Part shown: positions 24,074 through 33,322 of the stretch, piece after piece
Numbering within the stretch: position 1 is the stretch's first letter
How the letters are laid out: each line of letters begins with the position of its first letter
Assembly: GCF_041320595.1 (NCBI RefSeq)
Contig: NZ_CP166625.1
Coordinates: forward strand, 1,809,501-1,873,500
DNA length: 64,000 nucleotides
Source: Pleomorphomonas sp. PLEO
GTDB taxonomy: Bacteria > Pseudomonadota > Alphaproteobacteria > Rhizobiales > Pleomorphomonadaceae
Direction of reading: 5' to 3'
The notes under the pieces: generated by a model
The model's database searches: none
What the model saw: only the letters and a program-made list of their open reading frames with translations
What the model was told of the DNA's origin: nothing
Position numbers and translations under genes: made by a program

Positions 24074-25270
24074 TCACTTCATCGCCACCTTCTCCGGCAG
24101 CGGCGCCACGGGAACCCCCGGCCAGATCTTCTGGAGATTTCCCGAGATGATCAGGTCGTTTTCCGTGATGCCGGAGAGGACGGCGATTTTGTCGCCGTCG
24201 GTGCGGCCGATTTCGACCATGCGCTGTTCGACGGTGTTGTCCTTGCTGACCACGTAGAGGAATTTGCCCAGCTGGCTGGAGCCGAGCGCCACTTGCGGGG
24301 CCATCAGCACGTCGGGCTCGCTGCCGACGCTGAGGCGGAGGTGGACGTATTGGCCGGGCAGCAGGTCGAAGGCGGCGTTGGCGATGGTGGCGCGGGCGGC
24401 CACGGTGCCGGTCGACTGGTCGAGCCGGTTGTCGATGAAGGTGAGCTTGCCGGGGTAGTGCTTGCCGGCACCCGTTCCCTCGCCGGTGAGGCTGATGTCG
24501 GCGGAGACCTCGCCCTTGGAAAGCGCGGCCTTGATGGTGGCGAGTTCCTTCTCACTAGGGTTGAAGGTCACGTAGATCGGGTCGAGCTGCACCAGCGTGT
24601 TGAGCACGGTGTTGCCCGAAGAGACCAGCGTGCCCACCGAGGCGGCGCTGCGGCCAACCCGGCCGGCGAAGGGGGCGCGGATGGTCGAACGCTCGATGTC
24701 GAGTTCGGCCGAGCGCACGGCGGCGTTGGCGATGGCGATGCCCGCCTCGGCCTGGCGCAGCGAACTGGTGCGCTGGTCGAAGGTGTCCTTGGCGAGGAAG
24801 CCCTTCTGCGACAGCTCCTCGCCGCGCGCCAGATTGGAGCGGACATAGTCGACCGAGGCGGTGTCGCGCTGCAGCTGCGCTTTCGCCTGATCGAGGGCGG
24901 CCTGGGCGTCGCGGTCGTCAAGGCGATAGAGCACGTCGCCCGCCTTGACGTCGGCGCCATCGGCGACGGCCTGCTCCTTGAGGAAGCCGGTGACCTTGGC
25001 CTGCAGCGACACCGACTGGATCGCCTCGGTGCGGGCGGGATAGTCGAGGAACACCGGCAGCGTGCGCTTGCTGACCTTTTCCACCGGCACCGGCATGGCC
25101 TGGGGTGCCGGCGGGGCGGCGGTGGCCGAGGCCGGGGTGGCGAAGAAGTCCTGGATGTGCAGGGTGTTCAGCGCGTAGTTCCGCGCGGCGGGATGGAGCA
25201 GGCTGGCACCGGCGCCGACCACGATGACGGCGAGCGCGGTGCTGAAAGGTCGTCTCTTGATCAAAGACAT
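24074..25270 (-). CDS. RND efflux periplasmic adaptor (AcrA/MexA type)
   Basis: A 398-residue membrane fusion protein that links the RND pump to an outer-membrane channel. An N-terminal TM or signal segment (about 10-30) and an Ala/Pro linker precede the lipoyl half-domain (VSLQAKVTGFLKEQAVADGA, then VKAGDVLYRLDD), a helical hairpin rich in Ala and Gln, the second lipoyl half (STIRAPFAGRVGRSAASVG) and the beta-barrel (PIYVTFNPSE). The GTG at 25288 overlaps the permease stop, but ATG 25270 has GGAG four bases upstream at workable spacing. It follows the permease in one operon that ends at the terminator near 24 kb. No outer-membrane factor gene is present, so it must borrow one. Confidence 0.9.
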   Translation of the reverse strand: MSLIKRRPFSTALAVIVVGAGASLLHPAARNYALNTLHIQDFFATPASATAAPPAPQAMPVPVEKVSKRTLPVFLDYPARTEAIQSVSLQAKVTGFLKEQAVADGADVKAGDVLYRLDDRDAQAALDQAKAQLQRDTASVDYVRSNLARGEELSQKGFLAKDTFDQRTSSLRQAEAGIAIANAAVRSAELDIERSTIRAPFAGRVGRSAASVGTLVSSGNTVLNTLVQLDPIYVTFNPSEKELATIKAALSKGEVSADISLTGEGTGAGKHYPGKLTFIDNRLDQSTGTVAARATIANAAFDLLPGQYVHLRLSVGSEPDVLMAPQVALGSSQLGKFLYVVSKDNTVEQRMVEIGRTDGDKIAVLSGITENDLIISGNLQKIWPGVPVAPLPEKVAMK

Positions 25271-25284
25271 GGCGGAAACTCCGT

Positions 25285-28200
25285 TCACTCGGCTGCCTTG
25301 GCCAGATCGATGTCTTCGACCTCGTTGGCGGCCACGGGATGGGGGGCGTGATGGGGCTCGTCGTGATGGGCGGCGGGGTTCAGCCGCTCACGGATGGTCT
25401 CGATCACCACGTAGAACACGGGGGTGAAGATCAGCGTCAGCACGGTGGCCGCCAGCATGCCGCCGACCACGGCGGTGCCCAGCGACTGCCGGCTGGCGGC
25501 GCCGGCGCCGGTGGCAAACATCAGCGGCAACGCGCCGAGGATGAAGGCCAGCGCCGTCATCAGGATGGGACGCAGGCGCAGCCGAGCCGCCTCGGTGGCC
25601 GCCGCGATGATGCCGAGCCCGTCGTCGCGCCGCTTGCGGGCGAACTCGACGATCAGGATGGCGTTCTTGGCGGCAAGGCCGATCAGCATGACGAAGCCGA
25701 TCTGCGAGTAGACGTCGATCTGCATGCCGCGCAGGTGGATCATTCCCATGGCGCCGAACAGCGCCAGGGGCACGGTGAGCAGCACCACGAAGGGCATGGT
25801 CCAGCTCTCATACTGCGCCGCCAGGATCAGGAAGACGAACACCAGGGCAAGGCCGAACACCACCGTTGCCGCCGAGCCCGCCTTCAGCTCCTGGAAGGTG
25901 ATGCCGGTCCACTCGTAGCCGAAGTCGCGCGGCAGCGTTGCTGTTGCCACCCGCTCCATGGCGGCGATCGCCTGGCCCGAGGAGAAGCCGGGGGCCGGGC
26001 CGCCGTTGATCAGCGCCGAGGCGTTGGAGTTGTAGTGCGGCACGGTTTCCGGGCCCACGGTGGGCTTGAGTTCGCCAAGGGTGGACAGCGGCACCATGCC
26101 GCCGGTGTTGTTCCTCACGTAGAGGCGCGTCAGGTCGGTGGCCGCCGAGCGGGCGTCCTGGTCAGCCTGCAAGGTGACGCGGAAGGTGCGGCCGAACAGG
26201 TTGAAGTCGTTGACGTAGAGCGAGCCGAGATAGATCTGCAACGTGTTGAAGATGTCCGGCAGGCTGAGGCCGAGCAGCTTGGCCTTGTTGCGGTCGAGGT
26301 CGTAGATGAACTGCGGCGTCGAGGTGCCGAAGCTTGAGAACATCTGCCGGGCGTTGAGTTCGGGCTGCTGGCGGGCGGCGGCGAGCAGGCCTTGCGTCGC
26401 GTCGTTCAGCGCCTGGCTGCCACGGCCGGTGAGGTCCTTCACCTGGAATTCGAAGCCGCCGGTGGCACCTAAGCCGGGGATGGACGGCGGATCGAACGAC
26501 AGGGCGAAGGCGTCGGGGATGCCCATCAGCTTGGGGCGGACTTCCTCGACGATGCGCGAGGCGTTCTGCTCCGGCCCGCGCTCTTCCCACGGCTTGAGGA
26601 TGGCGAACTCCACGGCCGAGTTGGACTGGGCCGCCGAGGTCAGGAAGTTGAGGCCGGTGATGGCGCCGACGATGTCGACGCCCGGCGTCTTTTCCAGGAT
26701 GTCGCGCACCTGCTCGGCCACCGCGTTGGTGCGTTCCAGCGAGGCGCCGTCGGGCAACTGTACCACCACGAAGAAATAGCCCTGGTCTTCCACCGGCAGG
26801 AAGGTGGAGGGAATGCGGTTCCACAGCCAATAGGTGGCGCCGAGGGTGACGACGAACAGCGCCAGCAGCACGTAGCGCAGCTTGACCAGCACGCCGACGC
26901 TTGCGGCATAGGCGTGCGACATGCCGTTGAAAGCGGCGTTGAACCAGCGGAATGGCGGGAAGCGCGTCGCCCCTTGATGGCGCAGGAAGGCGGCCGACAG
27001 GGCCGGGCTCAGCGTCAGCGAGTTGAAGGCGGAGATGCCGACGGAGATCGCCACGGTGAGCGCGAACTGGTTGTAGAGCTGGCCGGTGACGCCGGGGATG
27101 AAGGCGACGGGGATGAACACCGCCATCAGCACCGCCGTGGTGGCGATGATCGGGCCGGTCACCTCTTTCATCGCCTTGCGCGTGGCTTCGAGCGGCTTGA
27201 GGCCGGCCTCGATCTGGCGTTCGACGTTCTCCACCACCACGATGGCATCGTCGACGACGAGGCCGATGGCCAGCACCATGCCGAGCAGGGACAGCATGTT
27301 GAGCGAGAAGCCGAGCAGCTCCATCACCACCAGCGTGCCGACCAGCGACACCGGAATGGCGATGGCCGGGATGACGGTGGTGCGCCAGCTTTGCAGGAAG
27401 ATGAAGACCACGGCGATGACCAGCACCAGCGCCTCGCCCAGCGTCTTCAACACGTCATCCATCGACGCCTGCACGAAGGTCGTGGTGTCGTAGTGAATGG
27501 CGTAGGCGATGCCCGAGGGGAAGCGGGCCTTGAGCTCCTCCATCTTGGCCTTGACGCCCTGTTGCAGGGCGAGCGCGTTCGACCCCGGCATCTGGAACAC
27601 GCCGAGCGCCACGGTGGGGTCTTTGCCGAAGAAGGCGGAGGAGGAATATTGCAGCGCGCCCAGCTCGATGCGGGCGACATCTTTCAGGCGCACCACGGCG
27701 CCGCTCGGCCCATCGGCGCGCAGCACGATCTCACCGAATTCCGCCGGATCGCTGAGGCGCCCCACGGCGTTGACCTGCATTTCGAAGGCGGTGCCGGCCG
27801 GGGCGGGCGCTTGGCCGATCTTGCCGGCGGCGACCTGCACGTTCTGCTCGGCGATCGCCTGCTGCGCGTCGACGGCCGTCAGCCCGAGGTTGGCGAGCTT
27901 GTCGGGGTCGAGCCAGATGCGCATGGAATAGCGGCGCTCGCCGAACACCTGCACGTCGCCGACGCCCGGCACGCGCTTCAGCGGATCGAGGATCTGCAGG
28001 GCGGCGTAGTTGCTGAGCGCCACCGGATCGACCGAGCCGTCGGGCGAGGTGAGGTTGACGATCAACACGAAGTTCGGGTTCTGCTTTTTGACCGAAACGC
28101 CCGACTGGTTGACGATGGCCGGCAGCGAGGACGAGGCCTGCGACACCCGGTTCTGCACATCGACGGCGGCGGTGTTGATGTTATAGCCGACGTTGAAGGT

Positions 28201-28476
28201 GACGGTGATGGTCGACGAGCCGTCGTTGGAGCTCGACGAGGACATGTAGGTCATGCCTTCGACGCCGTTGATCTGCTGCTCAAGCGGCGTGGTCACCGTG
28301 TCGGCCACCACCTGGGCGCTGGCGCCGGGGTAATGGGCGGAAACCACCACCTGCGGCGGCGAGATATCCGGGAATTGGGCGACCGGCAGCAGCACGTAGC
28401 AAATGGCGCCGGCCAGCACCATGATGATGGCGATGGCCGACGCGAAGATCGGGCGTCCGGTGAAGAAACTTACCAT
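25285..28476 (-). CDS. RND multidrug efflux permease (AcrB/MexB type, HAE1)
   Basis: A 1063-residue inner-membrane proton-driven drug pump. The start MVSFFTGRPIFASAIAIIMV, the following QFPDISPPQVVVSAHYPGAS and two large periplasmic loops between twelve TM helices are diagnostic. TM4 contains GLVVDDAIVVVENVER with the two proton-relay Asp residues, and the relay Lys/Arg region GLAAKNAILIVEFA lies in TM10. The C-terminal His/Glu-rich tail (PAAHHDEPHHAPHP) could bind metal. Together with the adaptor it exports amphiphilic drugs, solvents or dyes. It overlaps the upstream 96-codon gene by seven bases. Expression is probably controlled by the divergent TetR through the twin GTTAC operators. Confidence 0.95.
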   Translation of the reverse strand: MVSFFTGRPIFASAIAIIMVLAGAICYVLLPVAQFPDISPPQVVVSAHYPGASAQVVADTVTTPLEQQINGVEGMTYMSSSSSNDGSSTITVTFNVGYNINTAAVDVQNRVSQASSSLPAIVNQSGVSVKKQNPNFVLIVNLTSPDGSVDPVALSNYAALQILDPLKRVPGVGDVQVFGERRYSMRIWLDPDKLANLGLTAVDAQQAIAEQNVQVAAGKIGQAPAPAGTAFEMQVNAVGRLSDPAEFGEIVLRADGPSGAVVRLKDVARIELGALQYSSSAFFGKDPTVALGVFQMPGSNALALQQGVKAKMEELKARFPSGIAYAIHYDTTTFVQASMDDVLKTLGEALVLVIAVVFIFLQSWRTTVIPAIAIPVSLVGTLVVMELLGFSLNMLSLLGMVLAIGLVVDDAIVVVENVERQIEAGLKPLEATRKAMKEVTGPIIATTAVLMAVFIPVAFIPGVTGQLYNQFALTVAISVGISAFNSLTLSPALSAAFLRHQGATRFPPFRWFNAAFNGMSHAYAASVGVLVKLRYVLLALFVVTLGATYWLWNRIPSTFLPVEDQGYFFVVVQLPDGASLERTNAVAEQVRDILEKTPGVDIVGAITGLNFLTSAAQSNSAVEFAILKPWEERGPEQNASRIVEEVRPKLMGIPDAFALSFDPPSIPGLGATGGFEFQVKDLTGRGSQALNDATQGLLAAARQQPELNARQMFSSFGTSTPQFIYDLDRNKAKLLGLSLPDIFNTLQIYLGSLYVNDFNLFGRTFRVTLQADQDARSAATDLTRLYVRNNTGGMVPLSTLGELKPTVGPETVPHYNSNASALINGGPAPGFSSGQAIAAMERVATATLPRDFGYEWTGITFQELKAGSAATVVFGLALVFVFLILAAQYESWTMPFVVLLTVPLALFGAMGMIHLRGMQIDVYSQIGFVMLIGLAAKNAILIVEFARKRRDDGLGIIAAATEAARLRLRPILMTALAFILGALPLMFATGAGAASRQSLGTAVVGGMLAATVLTLIFTPVFYVVIETIRERLNPAAHHDEPHHAPHPVAANEVEDIDLAKAAE

Positions 28477-28760
28477 GTGCAGGCCTCGCCGAGCGTGTTG
28501 CGTTCAAGAGAACGCAGCCCGCTCTCTCTTTTGGGCGCATCGCTTGCGCGGAAAACCGGATTCCACTTTTCCGCGCGATGCTCTTGCCCACTGGCGATCA
28601 TCCAGCAGGGAACTGATTTGCTGTCGGCGTTGTTGTTCAGCCGGTCGCCGATCCGCCGCAATTGACGGCCAACCTTTTCAGGATGGATCCGGTCGGCGGC
28701 CATGACGGTCAGCACCAGGGGATCGGCAAGGAGCTCGTCCAACGTGAGTTCTCTTTTCAT
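28470..28760 (-). CDS. Small protein ahead of the RND operon, tail made of repeat
   Basis: A 96-residue reading frame with a strong SD (GGAG, eight bases from the ATG). The first 45 residues (MKRELTLDELLADPLVLTVM, then AADRIHPEKV) resemble a short protein seen in Hyphomicrobiales. The remainder is encoded by a RIME-like palindrome (28500-28584) and is not protein-like, so the original stop was probably lost to the repeat. It leads the efflux operon and overlaps the permease start by seven bases. Its role is unknown; translation through it may couple to the permease. Confidence 0.6.
   Translation of the reverse strand: MKRELTLDELLADPLVLTVMAADRIHPEKVGRQLRRIGDRLNNNADSKSVPCWMIASGQEHRAEKWNPVFRASDAPKRESGLRSLERNTLGEACTW
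28500..28584 (-). repeat. RIME-like intergenic palindrome
   Basis: On the minus strand it begins AGAGCATCGCGCGGAAAAGT and continues to a hairpin GCGTTC...GAACGC. The same layout recurs at 41657-41754. Such palindromes are known as RIME elements in rhizobia. Confidence 0.75.
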
Positions 28761-28860
28761 GGCAAGTCTCCTTCACAGCCAGCATCCCGCCCTAGACGAA
28801 GGGTGTATAAGGGCTATGCCGCACCGGGAGGGGGCTAGCCTTGACGTCTCGGAAATGGGG

Positions 28861-28903
28861 TGTTACCTGTCAGTAACATTCAGGACGTTACAGATCGGTA
28901 ACA
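28861..28903. promoter_or_regulatory. Twin TetR operators of the RND system
   Basis: TGTTACCTGTCAGTAACA (28861-28878) is a perfect palindrome, GTTAC-N8-GTAAC in its core, and 28886-28903 repeats GTTAC-N6-GTAAC with similar flanks. Centres are 25 bases apart. They lie 25 bases upstream of the TetR start and about 100 bases upstream of the divergent efflux operon. Confidence 0.72.
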
Positions 28904-28927
28904 TCGTCGTCAAGGCGCGTTGGAAAA

Positions 28928-29551
28928 ATGGCTAATGACGAATTGGTGAGCTGCTGCGTGAAGAAGCCCCGCCAGCGGATCATCGAAATGGCGCAGCTCT
29001 TGTTTCGCAAGCACGGCATCCGCGGTGTCGGCGTCGACACGATCGCCGAGGAGGCGGGCACCAACAAGATGACGCTCTACCGGCACTTCGGCTCCAAGGA
29101 CGAGCTGATCGCCGAGTGCCTGCGCTACACCGCGAGCGGCGCCGACGGATTCTGGGAAGATCTCGAGAAGAGTTCCGCCAGTCCGATGGAGAAGCTGCAC
29201 CAGTGGGTGCGCGGCGTCGCCTCCTACGCCAGCATGGAAGGCGGCGGCTGCGACCTGCTGACGGCCGCCTTCGAACTCCCCGAACCCAACCACCCAGCCC
29301 GCCTCGTCGTCGAAGCCTTCAAGCACGAACAGCGCGAGAAGCTGGTGGCGCTGTGCTGCGACGCCGGGATTGTCGAGGCCGAAGGATTGGCCGACGCGCT
29401 GGGGCTGCTGCTGGAGGGGGCGAGGGTGAACAGGCGGTCGGTTGGGCCGAACGGGCCGTCCGCGCATTTCGTGACGATCGCCGAGGCGGTGATCGCGTCG
29501 TTCAGCGCGGCGGGGGAGAGGGTGCGGGTGAGGGAAGCGGAGGGGGCGTGA
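28928..29551 (+). CDS. TetR/AcrR-family repressor of the RND pump
   Basis: A 207-residue TetR-type protein. The DNA-binding domain is clear: QRIIEMAQLLFRKHGIRGVG, then VDTIAEEAGTNKMTLYRHFG with the recognition helix at about residues 46-57. A C-terminal ligand domain of TetR_C type follows (WVRGVASYASMEGGGCDLLT). Two Cys at residues 9-10 are unusual but lie before the DNA-binding helices. It is divergent from the efflux operon and flanked by paired GTTAC operators, so it most likely represses the pump and itself until a drug binds. Confidence 0.9.
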   Translation: MANDELVSCCVKKPRQRIIEMAQLLFRKHGIRGVGVDTIAEEAGTNKMTLYRHFGSKDELIAECLRYTASGADGFWEDLEKSSASPMEKLHQWVRGVASYASMEGGGCDLLTAAFELPEPNHPARLVVEAFKHEQREKLVALCCDAGIVEAEGLADALGLLLEGARVNRRSVGPNGPSAHFVTIAEAVIASFSAAGERVRVREAEGA

Positions 29552-29943
29552 GGGGGGAAGCGGATGGCAGGTTTGCGCACCATTGCCGCCGTTCACTCTT
29601 CATCGCGTAATCCCGAAAGCTACCCTTCGCTCGTCCGGCAATGGTGTCTCCATAGCGCGCGGCATGCCCCCCTGTTCATTTCCGCAGGCATCGGCACGCT
29701 TGGCGAGTCAGAAATGCGTTTATAAAGCGCCACGGCGTGGCGACCATGCGGAGCAACAATTTGACCGCTCGTTCTCTTTTTGTTCTAATAGAGGAGAGGG
29801 ACAGAAAGGGCGCAAGATGATTCCATGCGCAAGCCAGATTTCATTATTTCCGGCTTACTGTATTGCCAGAGAGTCGGAAATCTGTATTGCTGGTCACGTC
29901 CATGCGGCCGGACAGGGGCGGTCGCGTTGCGAGAGGATGCCCT
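29552..29943. other. Leader region of the restriction-modification-like operon
   Basis: About 390 bases. The useful content is the LexA-box promoter at 29761-29789. Downstream of it, a 150-base leader runs to the first gene. A frame opening at ATG 29817 (MIPCASQISLFPAYCIARES) runs in the leader and through the first gene in another frame to 30245; I regard it as chance. Confidence 0.5.
29761..29789 (+). promoter_or_regulatory. SOS-controlled promoter with LexA box
   Basis: A -35 TTGACC (29761-29766) and -10 TCTAAT (29784-29789) are 17 bases apart. Between and over them lies GTTCTCTTTTTGTTC (29771-29785), an exact alphaproteobacterial LexA box (GTTC-N7-GTTC). LexA bound here would block RNA polymerase, so the downstream operon should be induced by DNA damage. 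Confidence 0.82.
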
Positions 29944-30135
29944 ATGGCAAGTCGGCAGACCGACGCGACCGAACAGGAATCGACGTCCGACAGCGACAGG
30001 GAAAAGACGCTCAACTTCAGAGTGAACGAGGAATTCAAAAGAGAATTCAAGGGATTTGCCGCGTCGCAGGGGCTCAGCATGACCGAGCTTCTCAAGGAGG
30101 GATACGCCCTCTCGAAGAAGAAGCGGCAGAAATGA
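29944..30135 (+). CDS. Small ribbon-helix-helix-like protein
   Basis: A 63-residue protein. The segment TLNFRVNEEFKREFKGFAAS, then QGLSMTELLKEGYAL, has the beta-strand plus two-helix pattern of ribbon-helix-helix DNA-binding proteins (Arc/MetJ-like), after a charged disordered N-terminus. The ATG has GAGAGGA six bases upstream. It is the first gene behind the LexA-box promoter and precedes the methylase gene, so it is a candidate autoregulator of the operon. It could also be a VirC2/ParD-like antitoxin, but no toxin lies beside it. Confidence 0.7.
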   Translation: MASRQTDATEQESTSDSDREKTLNFRVNEEFKREFKGFAASQGLSMTELLKEGYALSKKKRQK

Positions 30136-30245
30136 TCATGGCCTCGGTGCAACTGCCGAGCGCTGGCGCGCGTGCAAGGAAACGCTCGGCCGGGCTTCGG
30201 CCCGCACATGGCTTTCGGAAGCCGGCGCGGCGGGGGCGGCAATGA
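30132..30245 (+). CDS. Possible 37-codon linking ORF
   Basis: A short basic reading frame (MIMASVQLPSAGARARKRSA and on). It overlaps the preceding stop and the following start by ATGA at both ends, the pattern of coupled translation. The peptide is Arg/Ala-rich and has no family. It may be a real small protein, or a ribosome-relay frame, or chance. Confidence 0.3.
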   Translation: MIMASVQLPSAGARARKRSAGLRPAHGFRKPARRGRQ

Positions 30246-33200
30246 CCTCGCTTGAGGACTGGCTCTCGGAGCTCGCCTATACCGACTTTTCGGACGATCT
30301 CTTTCGTGCCGGTGCGAGCGCCGGGGCGCGGCCTTATGCCTCCGAGATCGAGGAGATGCTAGCGCCAGATCGCGGCATTGGCGCATCTGCGGTTTTCTGC
30401 GTCGGCGAGTTGCCGACCGTTTGCTTCATCGATGCCGCAAGCCTCGCGGGCGATGCCGAAGGCCGGATCGAACAAATCCGGCAAAAGGTCTGGAACCAGA
30501 ATCTGGCTTCCGTGGTGCTGGTCGTCGATCCGGCTGCGCTGACAGCCTATTCCGCCGTCGACCGTGAGGCGGAGCCGGACACGCTGCCCCGCAGCGACGT
30601 TGCGCGCCGGGGCTCCTGGTCGGCCTATGAAGTCCAGTCGGGTTTCATCAAGGACCGGCTGTCCGACTGGTTCTCGCCCGATGCGCGCGTCGACCAGCGG
30701 CTGCTGGCAAACCTTCGCCAAGTTGTGAAGTCGCTTGTCCGGGATGGCTTGAGCGAGACCCAGGCCGAGGCGCTCATGGCCCAGGTGATCTTCCTCTGCT
30801 ACCTTGAGCAGCGCGGAATCGTTGGCAAGGCTTATCGCGAGACCCACGGCCTCGAAGTGCTCGATGCCTATGTGTCGAAGCAGGACGGCGCCGGGATCGA
30901 CAATCTGCTGAAGCGCCTCGGCGCTGACTTCAATGGCGATTTCCTGAGCTCGAAGGACGGCGGAGCGCCGCAATGGTCAAACCTCGGCAAGGCCGGGTTC
31001 CGTTCGGTCAGGCTCTTCCTCGAAGCCGTCGATTTCGAGACTGGCCAGGGCTCATTCTGGCGCTACGATTTCAGCCATATCCCGGTCGAGCTGATCTCGG
31101 GAATCTACGAGACTCTGCTGAAGGACCGGCAGGGTAAGCTTGGCGCCTATTACACCCCGCGCCATCTCGCCAACCTCGTCGCCGAGCAGGCGTTCGAGCA
31201 TTTCGACGATCCAGCGCAGTGCACCGTTTATGACGGCGCCTGCGGCTCGGGCATTCTGCTGACCACGGCGTTCCGAAAGATGCTGCGGCACGCTGAGGTG
31301 GCGCGCGGCTGCCGGCTGCGATTTGCCGAACGCGTCAACCTGATGGAGCGCAATGTCTTTGGCAACGATCTCGACGAGACGGCATGCTGGATCACGGCGT
31401 TCAGCCTCTATCTGTCGCTGCTCGAAGGGCTGGATCCGGCCGATATTTCACTGCTCCAGTCGGACGAGGATCTGAAGCTCCCCAATGTTGTCGGCGCGGG
31501 CCGAAACATTCAGAAGGGTCAGCAGCACGGCGACTTCTTCTCGGCGAGCAATCCGTTCGCAGGAAAGAAGCGGTTCGACATATTCCTATGCAATCCGCCC
31601 TGGCGGGAGTCCGATGACGACGAGGCGCCGACTTGGGAAGCCTGGTGCCGCGAGCAGGACCCGCCCTATCCGATCGGCCGCCGCCAGATCGCTGCGGGCT
31701 TTGCCTATCGCGCGATGCAGAGCGTCAAGCCCGGCGGCGTTGTGACGTTGATTATGCCGCTCAACCTCGTGATCGGTGCGACCTCGCAGTCCTGCGATTT
31801 CAGGCAGCGCTGGCTTGAAGACGCGCGCATCGAGCGCATTATCAATTTTGGCGACGTCCGTCGCTTGCTATTTCCGGCCGCCAAGCATCCGTGCGCGGTG
31901 GTGCGCGCCCGCCCGCGTCCGCAAGTCGAAGGCGTCATCGCGCTCGGTGACGAAAAAATCGAATACTGGGCTCCCAAAACCGATGTCAGCCTAGCGCTCG
32001 GGCGCCTGGCGCTGCATGCCGTCGACCGCAAGGTTCTGTCCGCGCGAGACATCTACGCCAAGCCCTATCTGCTGATCTCGGCCTATTGGGGGGAACAGCG
32101 GGATCTCGACCTTCTGCGCCGCCTGCAGAAGCTGGGGTCGCTGGACCGCACGATGGCGACGCGCGCACCGCAGTGGGTGTCGGGCAAGGGGTTCCACGCC
32201 CCCAATCTCAGCAACCCGCGCCGGCCGCTGGGTCCGCTCGAGAATCTAGCCTTTCTGCCGGCCGACCGGATGCCGCGCGATTATCCGGTGATTGCGACCG
32301 ACGCGCAGCTCGATCGCGTGCGCGACCATTTCGCGGAAGTGGCAAGCCCCGGCGGCAAGAATGCGCGCCTCTATGACGGGCCCCGCGTCATCCTGCCGGA
32401 CGGCCTAGCCGACGATTATACCGTTCGCGCAGTCTATACCGACATCAGCTTCGCGTTCACTTCGTCGATCGGAGCGATCGGCGGCGACACGGCCGATGCG
32501 GCATTGCTCAAGTTCCTAGCGGCCTATCTTCGGTCTCCGATTGCCACCTATCTGCTGATCATGACCGGCTATTCGGTGATTGGAGAGCGGCCGCGGATCG
32601 CGATCGAGGACATGAAGGCCTTCTCCTTCTGCGCTCCCGAGAAGCATCCCGACCCGGACGCGGCGGCGAGGATCATCGCCGAGGTCGCGGCGACGATCGA
32701 CACGCTTGCCGCCATACCGGAATGGCAGCGCGACCATGGCTATGCCAGCGCGCGTCACGCGATCGACGAGCTGGTCTTCGACTATTTTCAGCTGTCCGCT
32801 TCTGACCGGCTGCTGGTTCGCGACATGGTGGACGTTGTCGCCAATTCGCTCCAGCCGGCGGACTACGCGAAGCTCGCGACTCCTTTGCTCCATCGGCCGA
32901 CGGCGCATGAGGTCTCCACCTATGTCGATACGTTGGCGCGCGAGCTGGGAACGTGGCGGAACCGAATCGGTGGTCAAGGCGGGCTCAGCGTCGAGGGCGT
33001 CGTCGATGGAGCCGACGGCTTTTTCGGCGCGGTCCGGATCGGTCTGCGCGGTCGCGGGCGCGACACTAGTGGCCTAGTCCGCACGGAGAAGGCATTTCAG
33101 GATCTTCTGGCTGATATCGAAACAGGTCTCGGCAGCCAGCTCGACGGGATCGAGCGCGACAATCTGTTCAAGATCCCCAATGCGATGGTCGTTGTCGGCG

Positions 33201-33322
33201 ACGCCTTCTACTTCGTCAAGCCGATGCGCCGCCGCTTCTGGCTTTCCCGGAGCGCGCTCGCGGATGCGGATCATGTCGTGCGGACGGTTCAAGCGGCCGC
33301 CTGGGGAAAAGTTCACTCATGA
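30242..33322 (+). CDS. N6-adenine DNA methylase, Eco57I/type IIG-like
   Basis: A 1026-residue gamma-class adenine methyltransferase. Motif X GAYYTPRHL (301-309), SAM-binding motif I DGACGSGILL (331-340) and catalytic motif IV NPPW (451-454) are in order. The long C-terminal part (about 600-1020) is the type expected for target recognition. The N-terminal 290 residues contain no PD-(D/E)xK motif that I can recognise, and a separate nuclease gene follows. Its ATG overlaps the short ORF upstream, and its TGA overlaps the nuclease ATG by four bases. It should methylate a specific sequence to protect self DNA. There is no helicase or specificity subunit, so it is neither type I nor BREX/DISARM. 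Confidence 0.85.
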   Translation: MTSLEDWLSELAYTDFSDDLFRAGASAGARPYASEIEEMLAPDRGIGASAVFCVGELPTVCFIDAASLAGDAEGRIEQIRQKVWNQNLASVVLVVDPAALTAYSAVDREAEPDTLPRSDVARRGSWSAYEVQSGFIKDRLSDWFSPDARVDQRLLANLRQVVKSLVRDGLSETQAEALMAQVIFLCYLEQRGIVGKAYRETHGLEVLDAYVSKQDGAGIDNLLKRLGADFNGDFLSSKDGGAPQWSNLGKAGFRSVRLFLEAVDFETGQGSFWRYDFSHIPVELISGIYETLLKDRQGKLGAYYTPRHLANLVAEQAFEHFDDPAQCTVYDGACGSGILLTTAFRKMLRHAEVARGCRLRFAERVNLMERNVFGNDLDETACWITAFSLYLSLLEGLDPADISLLQSDEDLKLPNVVGAGRNIQKGQQHGDFFSASNPFAGKKRFDIFLCNPPWRESDDDEAPTWEAWCREQDPPYPIGRRQIAAGFAYRAMQSVKPGGVVTLIMPLNLVIGATSQSCDFRQRWLEDARIERIINFGDVRRLLFPAAKHPCAVVRARPRPQVEGVIALGDEKIEYWAPKTDVSLALGRLALHAVDRKVLSARDIYAKPYLLISAYWGEQRDLDLLRRLQKLGSLDRTMATRAPQWVSGKGFHAPNLSNPRRPLGPLENLAFLPADRMPRDYPVIATDAQLDRVRDHFAEVASPGGKNARLYDGPRVILPDGLADDYTVRAVYTDISFAFTSSIGAIGGDTADAALLKFLAAYLRSPIATYLLIMTGYSVIGERPRIAIEDMKAFSFCAPEKHPDPDAAARIIAEVAATIDTLAAIPEWQRDHGYASARHAIDELVFDYFQLSASDRLLVRDMVDVVANSLQPADYAKLATPLLHRPTAHEVSTYVDTLARELGTWRNRIGGQGGLSVEGVVDGADGFFGAVRIGLRGRGRDTSGLVRTEKAFQDLLADIETGLGSQLDGIERDNLFKIPNAMVVVGDAFYFVKPMRRRFWLSRSALADADHVVRTVQAAAWGKVHS

